Shown here: piece by piece, positions 7,286 through 16,255 of the stretch
How positions within the stretch are numbered: the stretch's first letter is position 1
Layout of the letters: every line of letters starts with the position of its first letter
NCBI RefSeq assembly: GCF_014650955.1
Contig: NZ_BMVY01000015.1
Span: forward strand, 1-64,000
DNA from: Streptomyces tauricus
Lineage (GTDB): Bacteria; Actinomycetota; Actinomycetes; Streptomycetales; Streptomycetaceae
Length of the DNA: 64,000 bases
Direction of reading: 5' to 3'
Made by a program: the position numbers and the translations under genes
Notes under the pieces: model-generated
The model's database searches: none
What the model was told of the DNA's origin: nothing
The model's input: the letters and a program-made list of their open reading frames with translations, nothing else

Positions 7286-8920
7286 ATGCTGCTGCGCATG
7301 AGACGACTCGGAGAAGCCGGAGAAGCCGGACAGGGCAAGAGATCTCACGACCGGCGCGGGCGCCCATGGACCTGGGCCGTGGTGCTGGGGGTGCTGGTGG
7401 CCGGGCTCGGCTGGAGCGCACCCGCCGGGGCCGACCCGGGGACCAGCGGGCTGCCGGAGGCCATCGACACCATCCTCGGGGACAGCCGGTTGGAGGGCGG
7501 GACGGCGGGCGTCGTGATCACCGAGGCCGCGAGCGGGGACGTGCTGTACCAGCGGTCGCCCACCTCACGGCTGATGCCCGCCTCCAACACCAAGCTGCCC
7601 ACCTCGGCGGCGGCGATGGAGATCCTCGGCCCCGACCACACGTTCACCACGGACGTCCTCGCGACCGGACGCCGGCAGGGCTCCACACTGAACGGCGACC
7701 TGTATCTGCGCGGCACCGGCGACCCGACCGCCCTGGCCGCGGACTACGACGCCCTCGCCGCACGCGTCGCCGCGTCGGGCGTCACCCGCGTCGACGGGCG
7801 GCTCCTCGCCGACGACACCCGCTTCGACCGCAACCGCCTCGGCCGCAACTGGGCCGCCGACGACGAGTCCGCGTACTACTCCGCGCAGATCAGCGCGCTG
7901 AGCGCCGCCCCCGACACCGACTACGACACCGGTTCGGTGATCGTGCGGGTCGCTCCGGGCGCCGCCGCCGGTGACAAACCCCAGGTCACCGTCGTCCCGA
8001 AGACCAAGTACGTGGACATCGACGTACGGGCCACGACCGTCGCCGCGGGCGGTGCGAACGACCTCACCGCGGAGCGCGAGCACGGCACCAACACGATCGT
8101 CGTCAGCGGTACGACACCGGTCGGCGGCTCCGGCCTCCAGGAATGGGTCAGCGTGTGGGAGCCCACCGGGTACGCCGCCGCCGTCTTCCGTGACGCGCTC
8201 ACCGCGCACGGGGTGAAGGTCACCGGGGCGACCCGGCTCGGGCGCGCCACCCCCGCGACGGCACAGCGGCTCGCCACGCACGCCTCCATGCCGCTGAAGG
8301 ACCTGCTGATCCCGTTCATGAAGCTGTCGAACAACATGCACGCGGAGATCCTCACCAAGGCCATGGGCGTGAAGGTCTCCGGCGAGGGCAGCTGGAGCGC
8401 CGGGCTCGCCGCCGTCAGCGGCTATCTCAAGGGCGTCGGCATCGACACGGGCAAGCTGCGGCAGGTCGACGGATCCGGGCTCTCCCGGATGAACAACCTC
8501 ACCGCCGGGCAGTTCGCCGAGCTGCTGCTCGCGGTACGGGCCGAGCCCTGGTACGCCGACTGGTACAAGTCGCTGCCGGTCGCCTGCGCCCCCGACCGTT
8601 TCGTGGGCGGCACCCTGCGCACCAGGATGTGCGGGACGCCCGCGGCCCTCAACGCGGTCGGCAAGACCGGTTCGCTGACCGGGGCGTCCGCGCTCTCCGG
8701 GTACGTGAAGGACGCGGACGGCCGTGAACTCGTCTACAGCATCGTGCTCAACAACTACCTGGCCTCCTCCGTGAAGCCGCTGGAGGACGCGATCGTGGTG
8801 ACGCTCGCCCGGTCCACGGCGGACGGGACCGCGACGGTCCGGCCGACGGGCCCGAGCGCGCGCTCGGCCGAGCGGAACACGGACCTGGAGTGCTCGTGGC
8901 GCAAGCCGGCGGAGTGCTGA
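7286..8920 (+). CDS. dacB: D-alanyl-D-alanine carboxypeptidase/endopeptidase, PBP4 type (S13)
   Basis: Exported penicillin-binding protein that trims or cleaves peptidoglycan peptides. The 544-residue protein has an N-terminal membrane segment (WTWAVVLGVLVAGLGW ending ADP) and the three S13 motifs: SxxK in PASNTKLPT, SxN in KLSNNMHAE and KTG in VGKTGSLTGA. The large insert between the first two motifs is typical of PBP4/DacB. The start is uncertain: ATG 7286 or ATG 7298; neither has a clear ribosome binding site, and the first lies 8 nt after the ssrA terminator. It converges on the GH3 gene across a shared hairpin. Confidence 0.9.
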   Translation: MLLRMRRLGEAGEAGQGKRSHDRRGRPWTWAVVLGVLVAGLGWSAPAGADPGTSGLPEAIDTILGDSRLEGGTAGVVITEAASGDVLYQRSPTSRLMPASNTKLPTSAAAMEILGPDHTFTTDVLATGRRQGSTLNGDLYLRGTGDPTALAADYDALAARVAASGVTRVDGRLLADDTRFDRNRLGRNWAADDESAYYSAQISALSAAPDTDYDTGSVIVRVAPGAAAGDKPQVTVVPKTKYVDIDVRATTVAAGGANDLTAEREHGTNTIVVSGTTPVGGSGLQEWVSVWEPTGYAAAVFRDALTAHGVKVTGATRLGRATPATAQRLATHASMPLKDLLIPFMKLSNNMHAEILTKAMGVKVSGEGSWSAGLAAVSGYLKGVGIDTGKLRQVDGSGLSRMNNLTAGQFAELLLAVRAEPWYADWYKSLPVACAPDRFVGGTLRTRMCGTPAALNAVGKTGSLTGASALSGYVKDADGRELVYSIVLNNYLASSVKPLEDAIVVTLARSTADGTATVRPTGPSARSAERNTDLECSWRKPAEC

Positions 8921-8936
8921 GCGCCGCGTGAGAACC

Positions 8937-8970
8937 ACGGTCCGGGGCGCCCGCGCGCGCCCCGGACCGT
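8937..8970. terminator. Bidirectional hairpin between dacB and the GH3 gene
   Basis: Perfect 14-bp stem ACGGTCCGGGGCGC (8937-8950) and GCGCCCCGGACCGT (8957-8970) with a 6-nt loop, 17 bp after the dacB stop and 26 bp from the convergent GH3 stop. Confidence 0.8.
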
Positions 8971-8995
8971 CACCGCGTCACGGCATCACCGCCGC

Positions 8996-11941
8996 TCAGC
9001 GGATCGTGAACGTCGACAGCCGCATCCCGTCCCCCAGCACCAGATACACGTCCTGACGCCCCTTCGCGGCGGCTGCGGCCGACAGCGGGGCGCTCACCTC
9101 GGCGTACGAGTACACCGACCCCGTACCGGACACGGCCGCCGTACCGACGAGCGTCCCGGAGGGCGAGCCGAGCCGCACCTCGACCTTCCCGGCCGCCCCG
9201 GCCACCCGCGCCCTGAACTCCCGGGCACCCGAACCCCACCGGGAGTCGGCGAACTTCAGCCAGGCGCCGTCCCGCGAGGCGCCCACGGCGGTGCCCCGGA
9301 CCTTGGACTCGTCCACCAGGCGTACGCCCTCGTAGTCGTCGAAGTTCTCCGCGCGGGTGGTCCGGGTGAGGTCCCGCGCCGGAATCGTCTCGCCCGCCAC
9401 CTTCACCGACGTACGGGAGCGGATGTCCTCGGAGGACGCGCCCACGAGAACGTCGTACGTGCCGCTCTCCACCACCCACTTCGACCGGGTGACGTCCCAG
9501 TGCGCGAGGTCCTTCTCCCGCAGCGCCAGCTTCACCGTCCGCGTCTCGCCGGGCTTCAGGGAGACCCGCCGGAAAGCCTCCAGCTGCTTCAGCGGCTGCT
9601 TGTCGCGCGAGGTCCGCTGGTGGGTGTAGAGCTGCACGACCTCGTCGCCGGCGCGGCTGCCGGTGTTCGTCACCGGGACCTCGTAACCGCCGTCGACGCG
9701 CTTCACCTGCCCGTAGCGGAAGGAGGAGTACGAGAGCCCGTAGCCGAACTCGTACAGCGGATCGCCCTTGAAGTACTGGTAGGTGCGGTCGTACTTGATG
9801 TTGTCGTACTCCAGGATCGACGGCAGGTCGCTCTCCGAGCGGTACCAGGTCTGGGTGAGCCGTCCGGCCGGGTTGACGTCGCCGAAGAGGACGTCGGCGA
9901 GGGCGTTGCCGGTCTCCTGGCCCGCGTGCGTGGTCCACAGGAGTGCCGGGACCTTCTCCTGGAGGGCGCCGAGGGTGGTCGGGTAGCTGTTCTCGACGAC
10001 CACGACGGTGTGCGGGTTGGCCTCGCGCACCGCCTCGACCAGCGCTTCCTGGGACGGGGCCAGGCCCATGTCCTCGCGGTCGTCGTTCTCGCGCCCGTTG
10101 ATCGCGGGCATGGACCCGACCACCACGACCGCCGCGTCCTTGCCCCGCACCGCCGCCACGGCCTCCTCGGTGCCACTGCGGACGACGTCCTTGGCGTAGT
10201 GCGCGGCCTCGGACTTCGCGACCAGGCCGAGAGTGCCGTCGGGGCCGGTCGGGCCGAGGTAGACCGGGTTCGACCACCAGGGCTCGCGGGTCTCGTAGCC
10301 CGCGTACCGCAGCAGGTACGTGCCGTCGTCCTGTTCCTCCAGCGCGAACTGCTGCTGGACGAACCAACCGTTCGGCTGGACCTGGTCGTTGACGAAGTTC
10401 GACCAGTTGTAGCCGATGTACTTGCCGTTCGCCGCCGAGCGCAGGGTCACGATCCCGGCCCCCCAGTCGAACACGTCGAACTGCGCGGCCGTCCCGTCGC
10501 CCGCGCTCTCCTTCAGCGCCTCGCCGTCGGCGTCCGCCCCCGCGGTGACGTACCCGCCGCTCGCCGTGTTCCGCAGCGAGATCCGGTCCACGCCCTCGCT
10601 GCCGGTCACGGGGGCGCCGAGCCGCGCGGCGATGCCCGCCTTCGGGGTGACCGCGTAGGGGAGCGTGCCCGAGTACCAGTCGGTGTAGAGGGTGTCGGCG
10701 AGGGGCCCGACGACCGCCACGTCCTTCGCGGAGGCCTTGAGCGGCAGGGCGCCGCCCGAGTTCTTCAGCAGGACCGCCGCGTCGGCCGCCGCCCGCCGTG
10801 CGAGCTTCTGGTGTGCGGGGCTGTTCACCACCGACTTGTCGATGGCCCCGTACTTCCCGCCGCCCGGGTCGAACTCGCCGAGCCGGACCCGGACGTCGAG
10901 GATGTGCCCGGCCGCCGTGTCGACGTCGGACTCCTTCAGCAGACCGTCCGCCAGCGCCGACTTGACGGCCGTCGTCGTCGGTACGGAGTTCGTGTCGTCC
11001 GTCGTGAAGCTGTCGATGCCCGCCTTCAGCGTCGCCGCGTTCCCCTCGGCCAGGGTGCCGTAGTACTTCTGACTGCCGCTGGAGATCAGGTTGCTGGGCG
11101 CGTAGGCGTCGGTGACGTTCAGCAGGTCCTGCGAGGTCCAGGTGCGTACGTCGTCGTCGAGCGCCGGATTCACCGTGGCGGGGCGGCCGTTGACGAGGTT
11201 GTACGAGGACATCACGCCCGTCGCCGCGTCCGCCTCGATCGCCGGCCGGAACGCCTGCTCCTCGTACTCCTTCAGGACCCGCGGGCGCAGGTCGGAGGAG
11301 GTGGTCGTGCGGTCGGCCTCGTTGTTGTTGCCGAGGAAGTGCTTGAGGGTGGGTGCCGTCTTCAGGTGCTGGGGATCCCCGCCGGTCAGACCGGTGCCGT
11401 ACGCCGTCGCCATCGAACTCGTGAGATACGGGTCCTCCGAGTAGCCCTCCTCGTTGCGGCCCCAGCGCGGGTCGCGGAGCGGATTGACCACGGGCGCCCA
11501 CAGGTTGAGGCCCCAGCCGGTCGGGCGTTCCTGCTGGAAGCCGCGCGCCTCGTCGCCGACCGCCGAGCCGACCCGGCGGATCAGGGCGGGGTCCCAGGTC
11601 GAGGCGAGCCCCACGGCCTGCGGGAAGACGGTGGCCTCGCCGAGCCAGGCGACCCCGTGCAGTGCTTCCGTGCCGGTCTTGAACGCCTGGATGCCCAGGC
11701 GCGGGATCGCGGGCTGCCACTGGTGGAGCAGGGACACCTTCTCGTCGAGGGTGAGCCGGGAGAGGAGGTCGTCGACGCGGCGGTCGACGGAGAGGCGGGG
11801 GTCGCGGAAGGGGTACGCGGGGTCGTCGGCCGCAGCCGTCCCCGTGGCGGTGGCGGTGGCGGTGGCGCCGAGCCCGGCGATCAGGGTGAGCGTCAGGACG
11901 AGCGCGGTTCTCGGTCTTCTCCTGCTTCTCTTGCCTTTCAT
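8996..11941 (-). CDS. Secreted glycoside hydrolase family 3 enzyme with CBM6-like C-terminus
   Basis: Predicted exo-acting beta-glycosidase (beta-glucosidase or beta-xylosidase type), 981 residues. The signal peptide is MKGKRSRRRPRTALVLTL then a hydrophobic run to AAADDP. The GH3 N-domain shows NPLRDPRWGRNEEGYSEDP and KHFLGNNNE, with the probable nucleophile Asp in VTDAYAP near residue 277. The GH3 C-domain is interrupted at about 445-550 by a trefoil/fascin-like segment (TLRSAANGKYIGYN), followed by a fibronectin III-like domain and a CBM6-like module (about 865-981). ATG 11941 is chosen because GTCGAAGGAGCCGTGAC precedes it. It is the last gene of the sugar operon; exact substrate unknown. 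Confidence 0.88.
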   Translation of the reverse strand: MKGKRSRRRPRTALVLTLTLIAGLGATATATATGTAAADDPAYPFRDPRLSVDRRVDDLLSRLTLDEKVSLLHQWQPAIPRLGIQAFKTGTEALHGVAWLGEATVFPQAVGLASTWDPALIRRVGSAVGDEARGFQQERPTGWGLNLWAPVVNPLRDPRWGRNEEGYSEDPYLTSSMATAYGTGLTGGDPQHLKTAPTLKHFLGNNNEADRTTTSSDLRPRVLKEYEEQAFRPAIEADAATGVMSSYNLVNGRPATVNPALDDDVRTWTSQDLLNVTDAYAPSNLISSGSQKYYGTLAEGNAATLKAGIDSFTTDDTNSVPTTTAVKSALADGLLKESDVDTAAGHILDVRVRLGEFDPGGGKYGAIDKSVVNSPAHQKLARRAAADAAVLLKNSGGALPLKASAKDVAVVGPLADTLYTDWYSGTLPYAVTPKAGIAARLGAPVTGSEGVDRISLRNTASGGYVTAGADADGEALKESAGDGTAAQFDVFDWGAGIVTLRSAANGKYIGYNWSNFVNDQVQPNGWFVQQQFALEEQDDGTYLLRYAGYETREPWWSNPVYLGPTGPDGTLGLVAKSEAAHYAKDVVRSGTEEAVAAVRGKDAAVVVVGSMPAINGRENDDREDMGLAPSQEALVEAVREANPHTVVVVENSYPTTLGALQEKVPALLWTTHAGQETGNALADVLFGDVNPAGRLTQTWYRSESDLPSILEYDNIKYDRTYQYFKGDPLYEFGYGLSYSSFRYGQVKRVDGGYEVPVTNTGSRAGDEVVQLYTHQRTSRDKQPLKQLEAFRRVSLKPGETRTVKLALREKDLAHWDVTRSKWVVESGTYDVLVGASSEDIRSRTSVKVAGETIPARDLTRTTRAENFDDYEGVRLVDESKVRGTAVGASRDGAWLKFADSRWGSGAREFRARVAGAAGKVEVRLGSPSGTLVGTAAVSGTGSVYSYAEVSAPLSAAAAAKGRQDVYLVLGDGMRLSTFTIR

Positions 11942-11963
11942 GTCACGGCTCCTTCGACTAGGG

Positions 11964-12008
11964 CCTTGCACGACTTGCGCGACTTGCGTGCCTTGCACGA
12001 CTTGCGCG
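11964..12008 (-). repeat. Five tandem 9-bp repeats upstream of the GH3 gene
   Basis: Read on the minus strand, the 45 bp are five consecutive 9-mers: CGCGCAAGT, CGTGCAAGG, CACGCAAGT, CGCGCAAGT, CGTGCAAGG. They occupy half of the 86-bp gap between the LacI-type gene and the GH3 start and end about 22 bp before the GH3 ATG. They could be iterated protein-binding sites or simple slippage; nothing here decides it. Confidence 0.8.
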
Positions 12009-12027
12009 GATGAAAGTCAGGTGCAGA

Positions 12028-13032
12028 TCAGGGGCGTGGCCGCGTGCTCGCCCGTACCGTCAGCCGGGGCGGGAGCAGCGTGGCCTGCGGCACCGGTGTG
12101 CCGCCCAGCTTCTTCATCAGCAGTTCCACCGATCCGGCGCCCACCTCGGCGGCCGGTATGGCGATGGAGGTGACGGGCACGCGGACGCGCGCGGCCAGTT
12201 CGTCCGGGCAGATCGCGGTGACCGACAGATCGCCCGGGACCCGTAACCCGAGTGCTTCGAAGGCGTCGATCAGCGGTTCCAGGACCGGCTCGTTGTGGAC
12301 CACGACCCCCGTGAGGGCGGGCCGCTCCCGCAGGAGCCGCTCGGCGACCTGGCGGGCTGCCGCCGGGTCCGCCTCGCACGGGTGGACCGAGGAGGCGATG
12401 CCGTTGCGGTGGGCGGCGGCGGTGAAGCCCTGGACGACCCGCTGGGCGAAGCCGGTCTCCCGTACGTACACCTCGGGCGGTGAGCCCACCAGGCCGATCA
12501 CCCGGTGGCCGAGCCCCGCCAGATGTTCGACGCACAGTTCGCCCGCCGCCTTGAAGTCCAGGTCGATGCAGGTCAGCCCGGCGGGCTCGGCCGGGAAGCC
12601 GATGAGGACCGACGGCCGGTCCAGGGCGCGCAGCAACGGCAGGCGTCCGTCGTGGAGCTGGACGTCCATCACGATCAGCGCGTCCACGAGGGCGGTGTCC
12701 GCGACCCGCCGCAGCCCTTCCTCGCCCTCCTCCTGGGTGAGCAGCAGCACGTCGTGGTCGTGGCGGCGGGCGGCCGTCACCACGGACACGGCGAACTGCA
12801 TCACCACCGGCACATGGATTCCGGTCCGCAGCGGGACCACCAGCGCGAGTACGTTCGACCGGCTGCTCGCGAGGGCGCGGGCGCCCGCGTGCGGCCGGTA
12901 GCCCAGTTCGCGGATGCTCTCCTCGACGCGCTGCCGGGTCTCCTCGGAGATCGGCCGCTTGCCGCTCAGCGCGTACGAGACGGTGCTGGGGGAGACCCCG
13001 GCGTGCCGGGCCACATCGGTGATCTTCACCAT
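12028..13032 (-). CDS. LacI-family transcriptional regulator of the sugar operon
   Basis: A 334-residue regulator. The N-terminal helix-turn-helix is classic LacI (KITDVARHAGVSPSTVSYAL) followed by the hinge helix region (RPHAGARALAS), then a periplasmic-binding-protein-like effector domain. ATG 13032 is 2 bp downstream of the GH31 stop and AGGAG lies about 10 nt upstream; a GTG one codon in is an alternative. Its place in the operon with an ABC importer and glycosidases implies it represses these genes and is induced by the imported oligosaccharide. The palindromes at 18586-18625 are its likely operators. Confidence 0.92.
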   Translation of the reverse strand: MVKITDVARHAGVSPSTVSYALSGKRPISEETRQRVEESIRELGYRPHAGARALASSRSNVLALVVPLRTGIHVPVVMQFAVSVVTAARRHDHDVLLLTQEEGEEGLRRVADTALVDALIVMDVQLHDGRLPLLRALDRPSVLIGFPAEPAGLTCIDLDFKAAGELCVEHLAGLGHRVIGLVGSPPEVYVRETGFAQRVVQGFTAAAHRNGIASSVHPCEADPAAARQVAERLLRERPALTGVVVHNEPVLEPLIDAFEALGLRVPGDLSVTAICPDELAARVRVPVTSIAIPAAEVGAGSVELLMKKLGGTPVPQATLLPPRLTVRASTRPRP

Positions 13033-13034
13033 GC

Positions 13035-15389
13035 TCAGCCCCGCTCCTGGTCCGAGGCACCTTCTTGCTGTGGCTGCTGCTCCAGTTCCAGCCCCAGTCC
13101 CAGTTCCAGGGACAGGAAGCCGGTTCCGGCCGCCGCCCGTGCGGTCCGGTCGCCAGCCGCGAGGGCCCAGGGTGCCTTCGGATCGCTCGACGACGCCCGC
13201 AGTGTGTCGCCCTCCCGTACGACGGTGAAGGTCACCCCGTCCACGGCCACCGTGACCTGCGCGCCGCGCGCCAGACCGTACGCGTGCAGGGTCACCCCGT
13301 CCGCGTACGGATAGTCGGGGCGGTCCTCGACGGCACCCACCGGGATCACAGCGCCCGGCCGGACGAGCAGCGGCACGCTGGAGAAGCCGTGCCGCTCGCG
13401 CACCCAGCGGGGCCCGGTCACCGTCCGGCCGGTCAGGAAGTGCGTCCAGGTGCCCTCGGGCACGTAGTACGACACGTCCCCGTCGTCGGAGAACACCGGC
13501 GCGACCAGCAGGTCGGGGCCGAGCATGTACTGCCGTTCCAGATGCGCGCACCCGGGGTCGTCCGGGAATTCGAGCACCATCGCGCGCATCATCGGCACGC
13601 CTTCCGCGTGCGCGGCGCGGGCGGCCTCGTACAGGTACGGCATCAGGCGCAGCTTCAGGCGGGTGAACAGGCGCAGGACGTCCACGGACTCCTCGTCGAA
13701 GAGCCACGGCACGCGGTACGAGGAGCTGCCGTGCAGCCGGCTGTGCGAGGAGAGGAGTCCGAAGGCGAGCCACCGCTTGAAGAGAGCGGGGGTCGGGGTG
13801 CCCTCGAAGCCGCCGATGTCGTGGCTCCAGTAGCCGAAGCCGGAGAGCCCGAGGGAGAGGCCGCCGCGCAACGACTCGGCCATCGACTCGTACGTGGCCT
13901 CGCAGTCGCCGCCCCAGTGCACCGGGAACTTCTGGCTGCCGGCCGTCGCCGAGCGCGCGAAGACGACCGCCTCGGCCTCCCCGCGGTGCTTGCGCAGCAC
14001 GTCGAAGACGGTCCGGTTGTAGAGATAGGTGTAGTAGTTGTGCATCCGCTCGGGGTCGCCGCCGTCCGCGTACGCCACGTCGAGCGGGACCCGCTCCCCG
14101 AAGTCGGTCTTGAAGCAGTCGACGCCCTGCGCGAGCAGCGCCTCCAGCTTCGCCGCGTACCAGTCGCGGGCGGCCGGTGAGGTGAAGTCGACGAGTGCCA
14201 TGCCGGGCTGCCACAGGTCCCACTGCCAGACACTGCCGTCCGGCCGCCTCAGCAGATGCCCGAGCGCCTTGCCCTCCGCGAAGAGCGGCGAGCGCTGCGC
14301 GATGTACGGGTTGATCCACACGCTGATGTGCAGTCCGCGCTCCTTGAGGCGGGCCAGCATCCCCTCCGGGTCCGGGAAGACCCGGGGATCCCACTCGAAG
14401 TCGCACCAGTTGAACTCGCGCATCCAGAAGCAGTCGAAGTGGAAGACGGAGAGCGGGAGTTCGCGCTCTCTCATGCCGTCGATGAAGGAGCTGACGGTCA
14501 CCTCGTCGTACGACGTGGTGAAGGACGTCGACAGCCACAGCCCGAACGACCAGGCGGGCGGCAGCGCCGGACGGCCGGTGAGGGCCGTGTACTTGCGGAT
14601 GATGTCCTTCGGGGTGGGCCCGTAGATCACGTAGTACGTCAGCTGCTGGGTCTCCGCGCTGAACTGGACCCGCGACACCGCCTCCGAGCCGACCTCGAAC
14701 GACACCCGCCCCGGATGGTCGACAAAGACGCCGTACCCCGCGTCCGTCAGATAGAACGGCACGTTCTTGTACGCCTGTTCCGTGGCCGTGCCCCCGTCGG
14801 CGTTCCACATGTCGACGACCTGGCCGTTCTTCACCAGCGGCCCGAACCGCTCCCCGAGCCCGAAGACATGCGTGCCGACGCCCAGGTTCAGCTGCTCGCG
14901 CAGATAGTGGCCGCCGCTGCCCGCGTCCCGCATGATGCCCATGCCCTTGGGGCCACTGCTGGTGAGGGTGCGGCCGTCGGCGAGGAAGTCCACGTGCCAG
15001 GGCCCGGTGCGGCTCACGCGGACGGACAGGGCGCCGGCGGTGAGGGTCGCGGAGTCGTCGTCGTACTCGGCGTGGGCCTGGCTGTATTTCTCTGGGGGAC
15101 ATCCCCCGGACCCCCGGACCTCCTGGCCCGCCTTGTTCAGCTCGAACCGCGGCCCCCGGGGCTCCTCGCCCTCGAAATGCGTGAACGTGACGCCGATGAC
15201 GTCGGGCATCGGGGCGTGGGCGCCGATGGTCACGACCGGTCCCTTCAGAAGATCGCCGCGGTGGCGGATGGGCTGGGTCGGCGCGTGGATCTCCAGGGCC
15301 CCGGATCCGGCGCTCACATCGAGGACCTCGACCGGATGGGCGGCCGTCACGCCCTCGCGCAGCAGCCAGTAGCCGTCGGTGAACTTCAC
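13035..15389 (-). CDS. yicI: GH31 alpha-xylosidase-like enzyme (YicI type)
   Basis: Cytoplasmic retaining alpha-glycosidase of 784 residues without a signal peptide, very close in layout to E. coli YicI (772 residues), which removes alpha-xylosyl units such as isoprimeverose. The nucleophile motif KTDFGERVP (Asp near 429) and acid/base region HWGGDC (Asp near 494) are both present, as is the conserved GLSGFGYWSHDIGGFEG. The GTG start at 15389 is preceded by AAGGGG and lies 11 bp after the permease stop. Together with the ABC importer this suggests import and intracellular breakdown of xyloglucan-type or other alpha-xylosides; alpha-glucosidase activity is the main alternative. Confidence 0.9.
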   Translation of the reverse strand: MKFTDGYWLLREGVTAAHPVEVLDVSAGSGALEIHAPTQPIRHRGDLLKGPVVTIGAHAPMPDVIGVTFTHFEGEEPRGPRFELNKAGQEVRGSGGCPPEKYSQAHAEYDDDSATLTAGALSVRVSRTGPWHVDFLADGRTLTSSGPKGMGIMRDAGSGGHYLREQLNLGVGTHVFGLGERFGPLVKNGQVVDMWNADGGTATEQAYKNVPFYLTDAGYGVFVDHPGRVSFEVGSEAVSRVQFSAETQQLTYYVIYGPTPKDIIRKYTALTGRPALPPAWSFGLWLSTSFTTSYDEVTVSSFIDGMRERELPLSVFHFDCFWMREFNWCDFEWDPRVFPDPEGMLARLKERGLHISVWINPYIAQRSPLFAEGKALGHLLRRPDGSVWQWDLWQPGMALVDFTSPAARDWYAAKLEALLAQGVDCFKTDFGERVPLDVAYADGGDPERMHNYYTYLYNRTVFDVLRKHRGEAEAVVFARSATAGSQKFPVHWGGDCEATYESMAESLRGGLSLGLSGFGYWSHDIGGFEGTPTPALFKRWLAFGLLSSHSRLHGSSSYRVPWLFDEESVDVLRLFTRLKLRLMPYLYEAARAAHAEGVPMMRAMVLEFPDDPGCAHLERQYMLGPDLLVAPVFSDDGDVSYYVPEGTWTHFLTGRTVTGPRWVRERHGFSSVPLLVRPGAVIPVGAVEDRPDYPYADGVTLHAYGLARGAQVTVAVDGVTFTVVREGDTLRASSSDPKAPWALAAGDRTARAAAGTGFLSLELGLGLELEQQPQQEGASDQERG

Positions 15390-15400
15390 GCGCACACCCC

Positions 15401-16255
15401 TTACTTGACGGCACCCACGGCGATGCCGCGGGTGAGCGTCCGCTGGAAGACGAGGAAGAAGACGATGGCGGGCAGGACGCCCAGCAGGGCCGCGGCGTTC
15501 GTCATCGTGGCGTCCATCAGGCGCTGGCCCTGGAGGACGCCGAGCGCCACCGACACGGTCTGGTTGTCGTTGGAGATCAGCATCACGAGGGGGAGCAGGA
15601 ACTCGTTCCAGGTCCAGATGAAGAAGAAGACCAGGAGCACGCCGATGGTGGGCCGGCTGACGGGCACCACGATCCGCCACAGCACCTGCCACTTGTTCGC
15701 GCCGTCGATCCGGGCGGCCTCGATGATCTCGCGCGGGAACTGCCCGAGGACCGAGGCGAGCAGATATGTGCCGAAGGCGGCCTGGATCACGACGAAGACG
15801 ATGATCACGCTCAGCCTGGTGTCGTACAGACCGGCTTCCTTGCTCAGGTAGTAGACCGGGTAGACCAGGGCCTCCTGCGGCAGCATGTTCGCCAGCACGA
15901 AGAAGGCGAGCACCCAGGTGCGGCCCTTGATCCGCCCGATGCCGATCGCGTACGCGTTGAGCACGGACAGGACGACGGCACCGAGGGCGACGGACCCGCT
16001 GATCAGTACGGAGTTGACGAGCTTCTGCCCGAAGTCGACGCGCTCCCAGAAGTCCTTGAGCCCGTCGAGGTAGACGCCCTCGGGAAGGCTCAGCGGGCCG
16101 TTCGCCGAGTACTCGGCGGGCGACTTCACCGCGTTGACGGCGACGATCAGGAAGGGCAGGACCATGAACAGGGCGCCGATGACCAGGGCGAGGAGGACGG
16201 GGTAGCGGCGGAGGGCGGTCATGGGGCGGCCCTTGCTCGCGTCGATGCTGCTCAT
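15401..16255 (-). CDS. Carbohydrate ABC transporter permease (MalG type)
   Basis: Second membrane subunit of the CUT1-type sugar importer, 284 residues with about six membrane helices. The EAA loop that docks the ATPase is IIEAARIDGANKWQVLWRIVVP. Start ATG 16255 overlaps the preceding permease stop as ATGA, supporting translational coupling; an internal ATG at 16222 is a weaker alternative. No ATPase subunit is encoded in the operon, as usual in Streptomyces, where the shared MsiK ATPase energises many such importers (inference). Confidence 0.93.
   Translation of the reverse strand: MSSIDASKGRPMTALRRYPVLLALVIGALFMVLPFLIVAVNAVKSPAEYSANGPLSLPEGVYLDGLKDFWERVDFGQKLVNSVLISGSVALGAVVLSVLNAYAIGIGRIKGRTWVLAFFVLANMLPQEALVYPVYYLSKEAGLYDTRLSVIIVFVVIQAAFGTYLLASVLGQFPREIIEAARIDGANKWQVLWRIVVPVSRPTIGVLLVFFFIWTWNEFLLPLVMLISNDNQTVSVALGVLQGQRLMDATMTNAAALLGVLPAIVFFLVFQRTLTRGIAVGAVK

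Noticed and set aside
9500..12013. An 837-codon open frame on the plus strand across the GH3 gene
   Set aside because: It is antisense to a complete, motif-bearing GH3 gene, has no ribosome binding site and encodes low-complexity Arg/Val/Gly sequence: a third-position G+C shadow.
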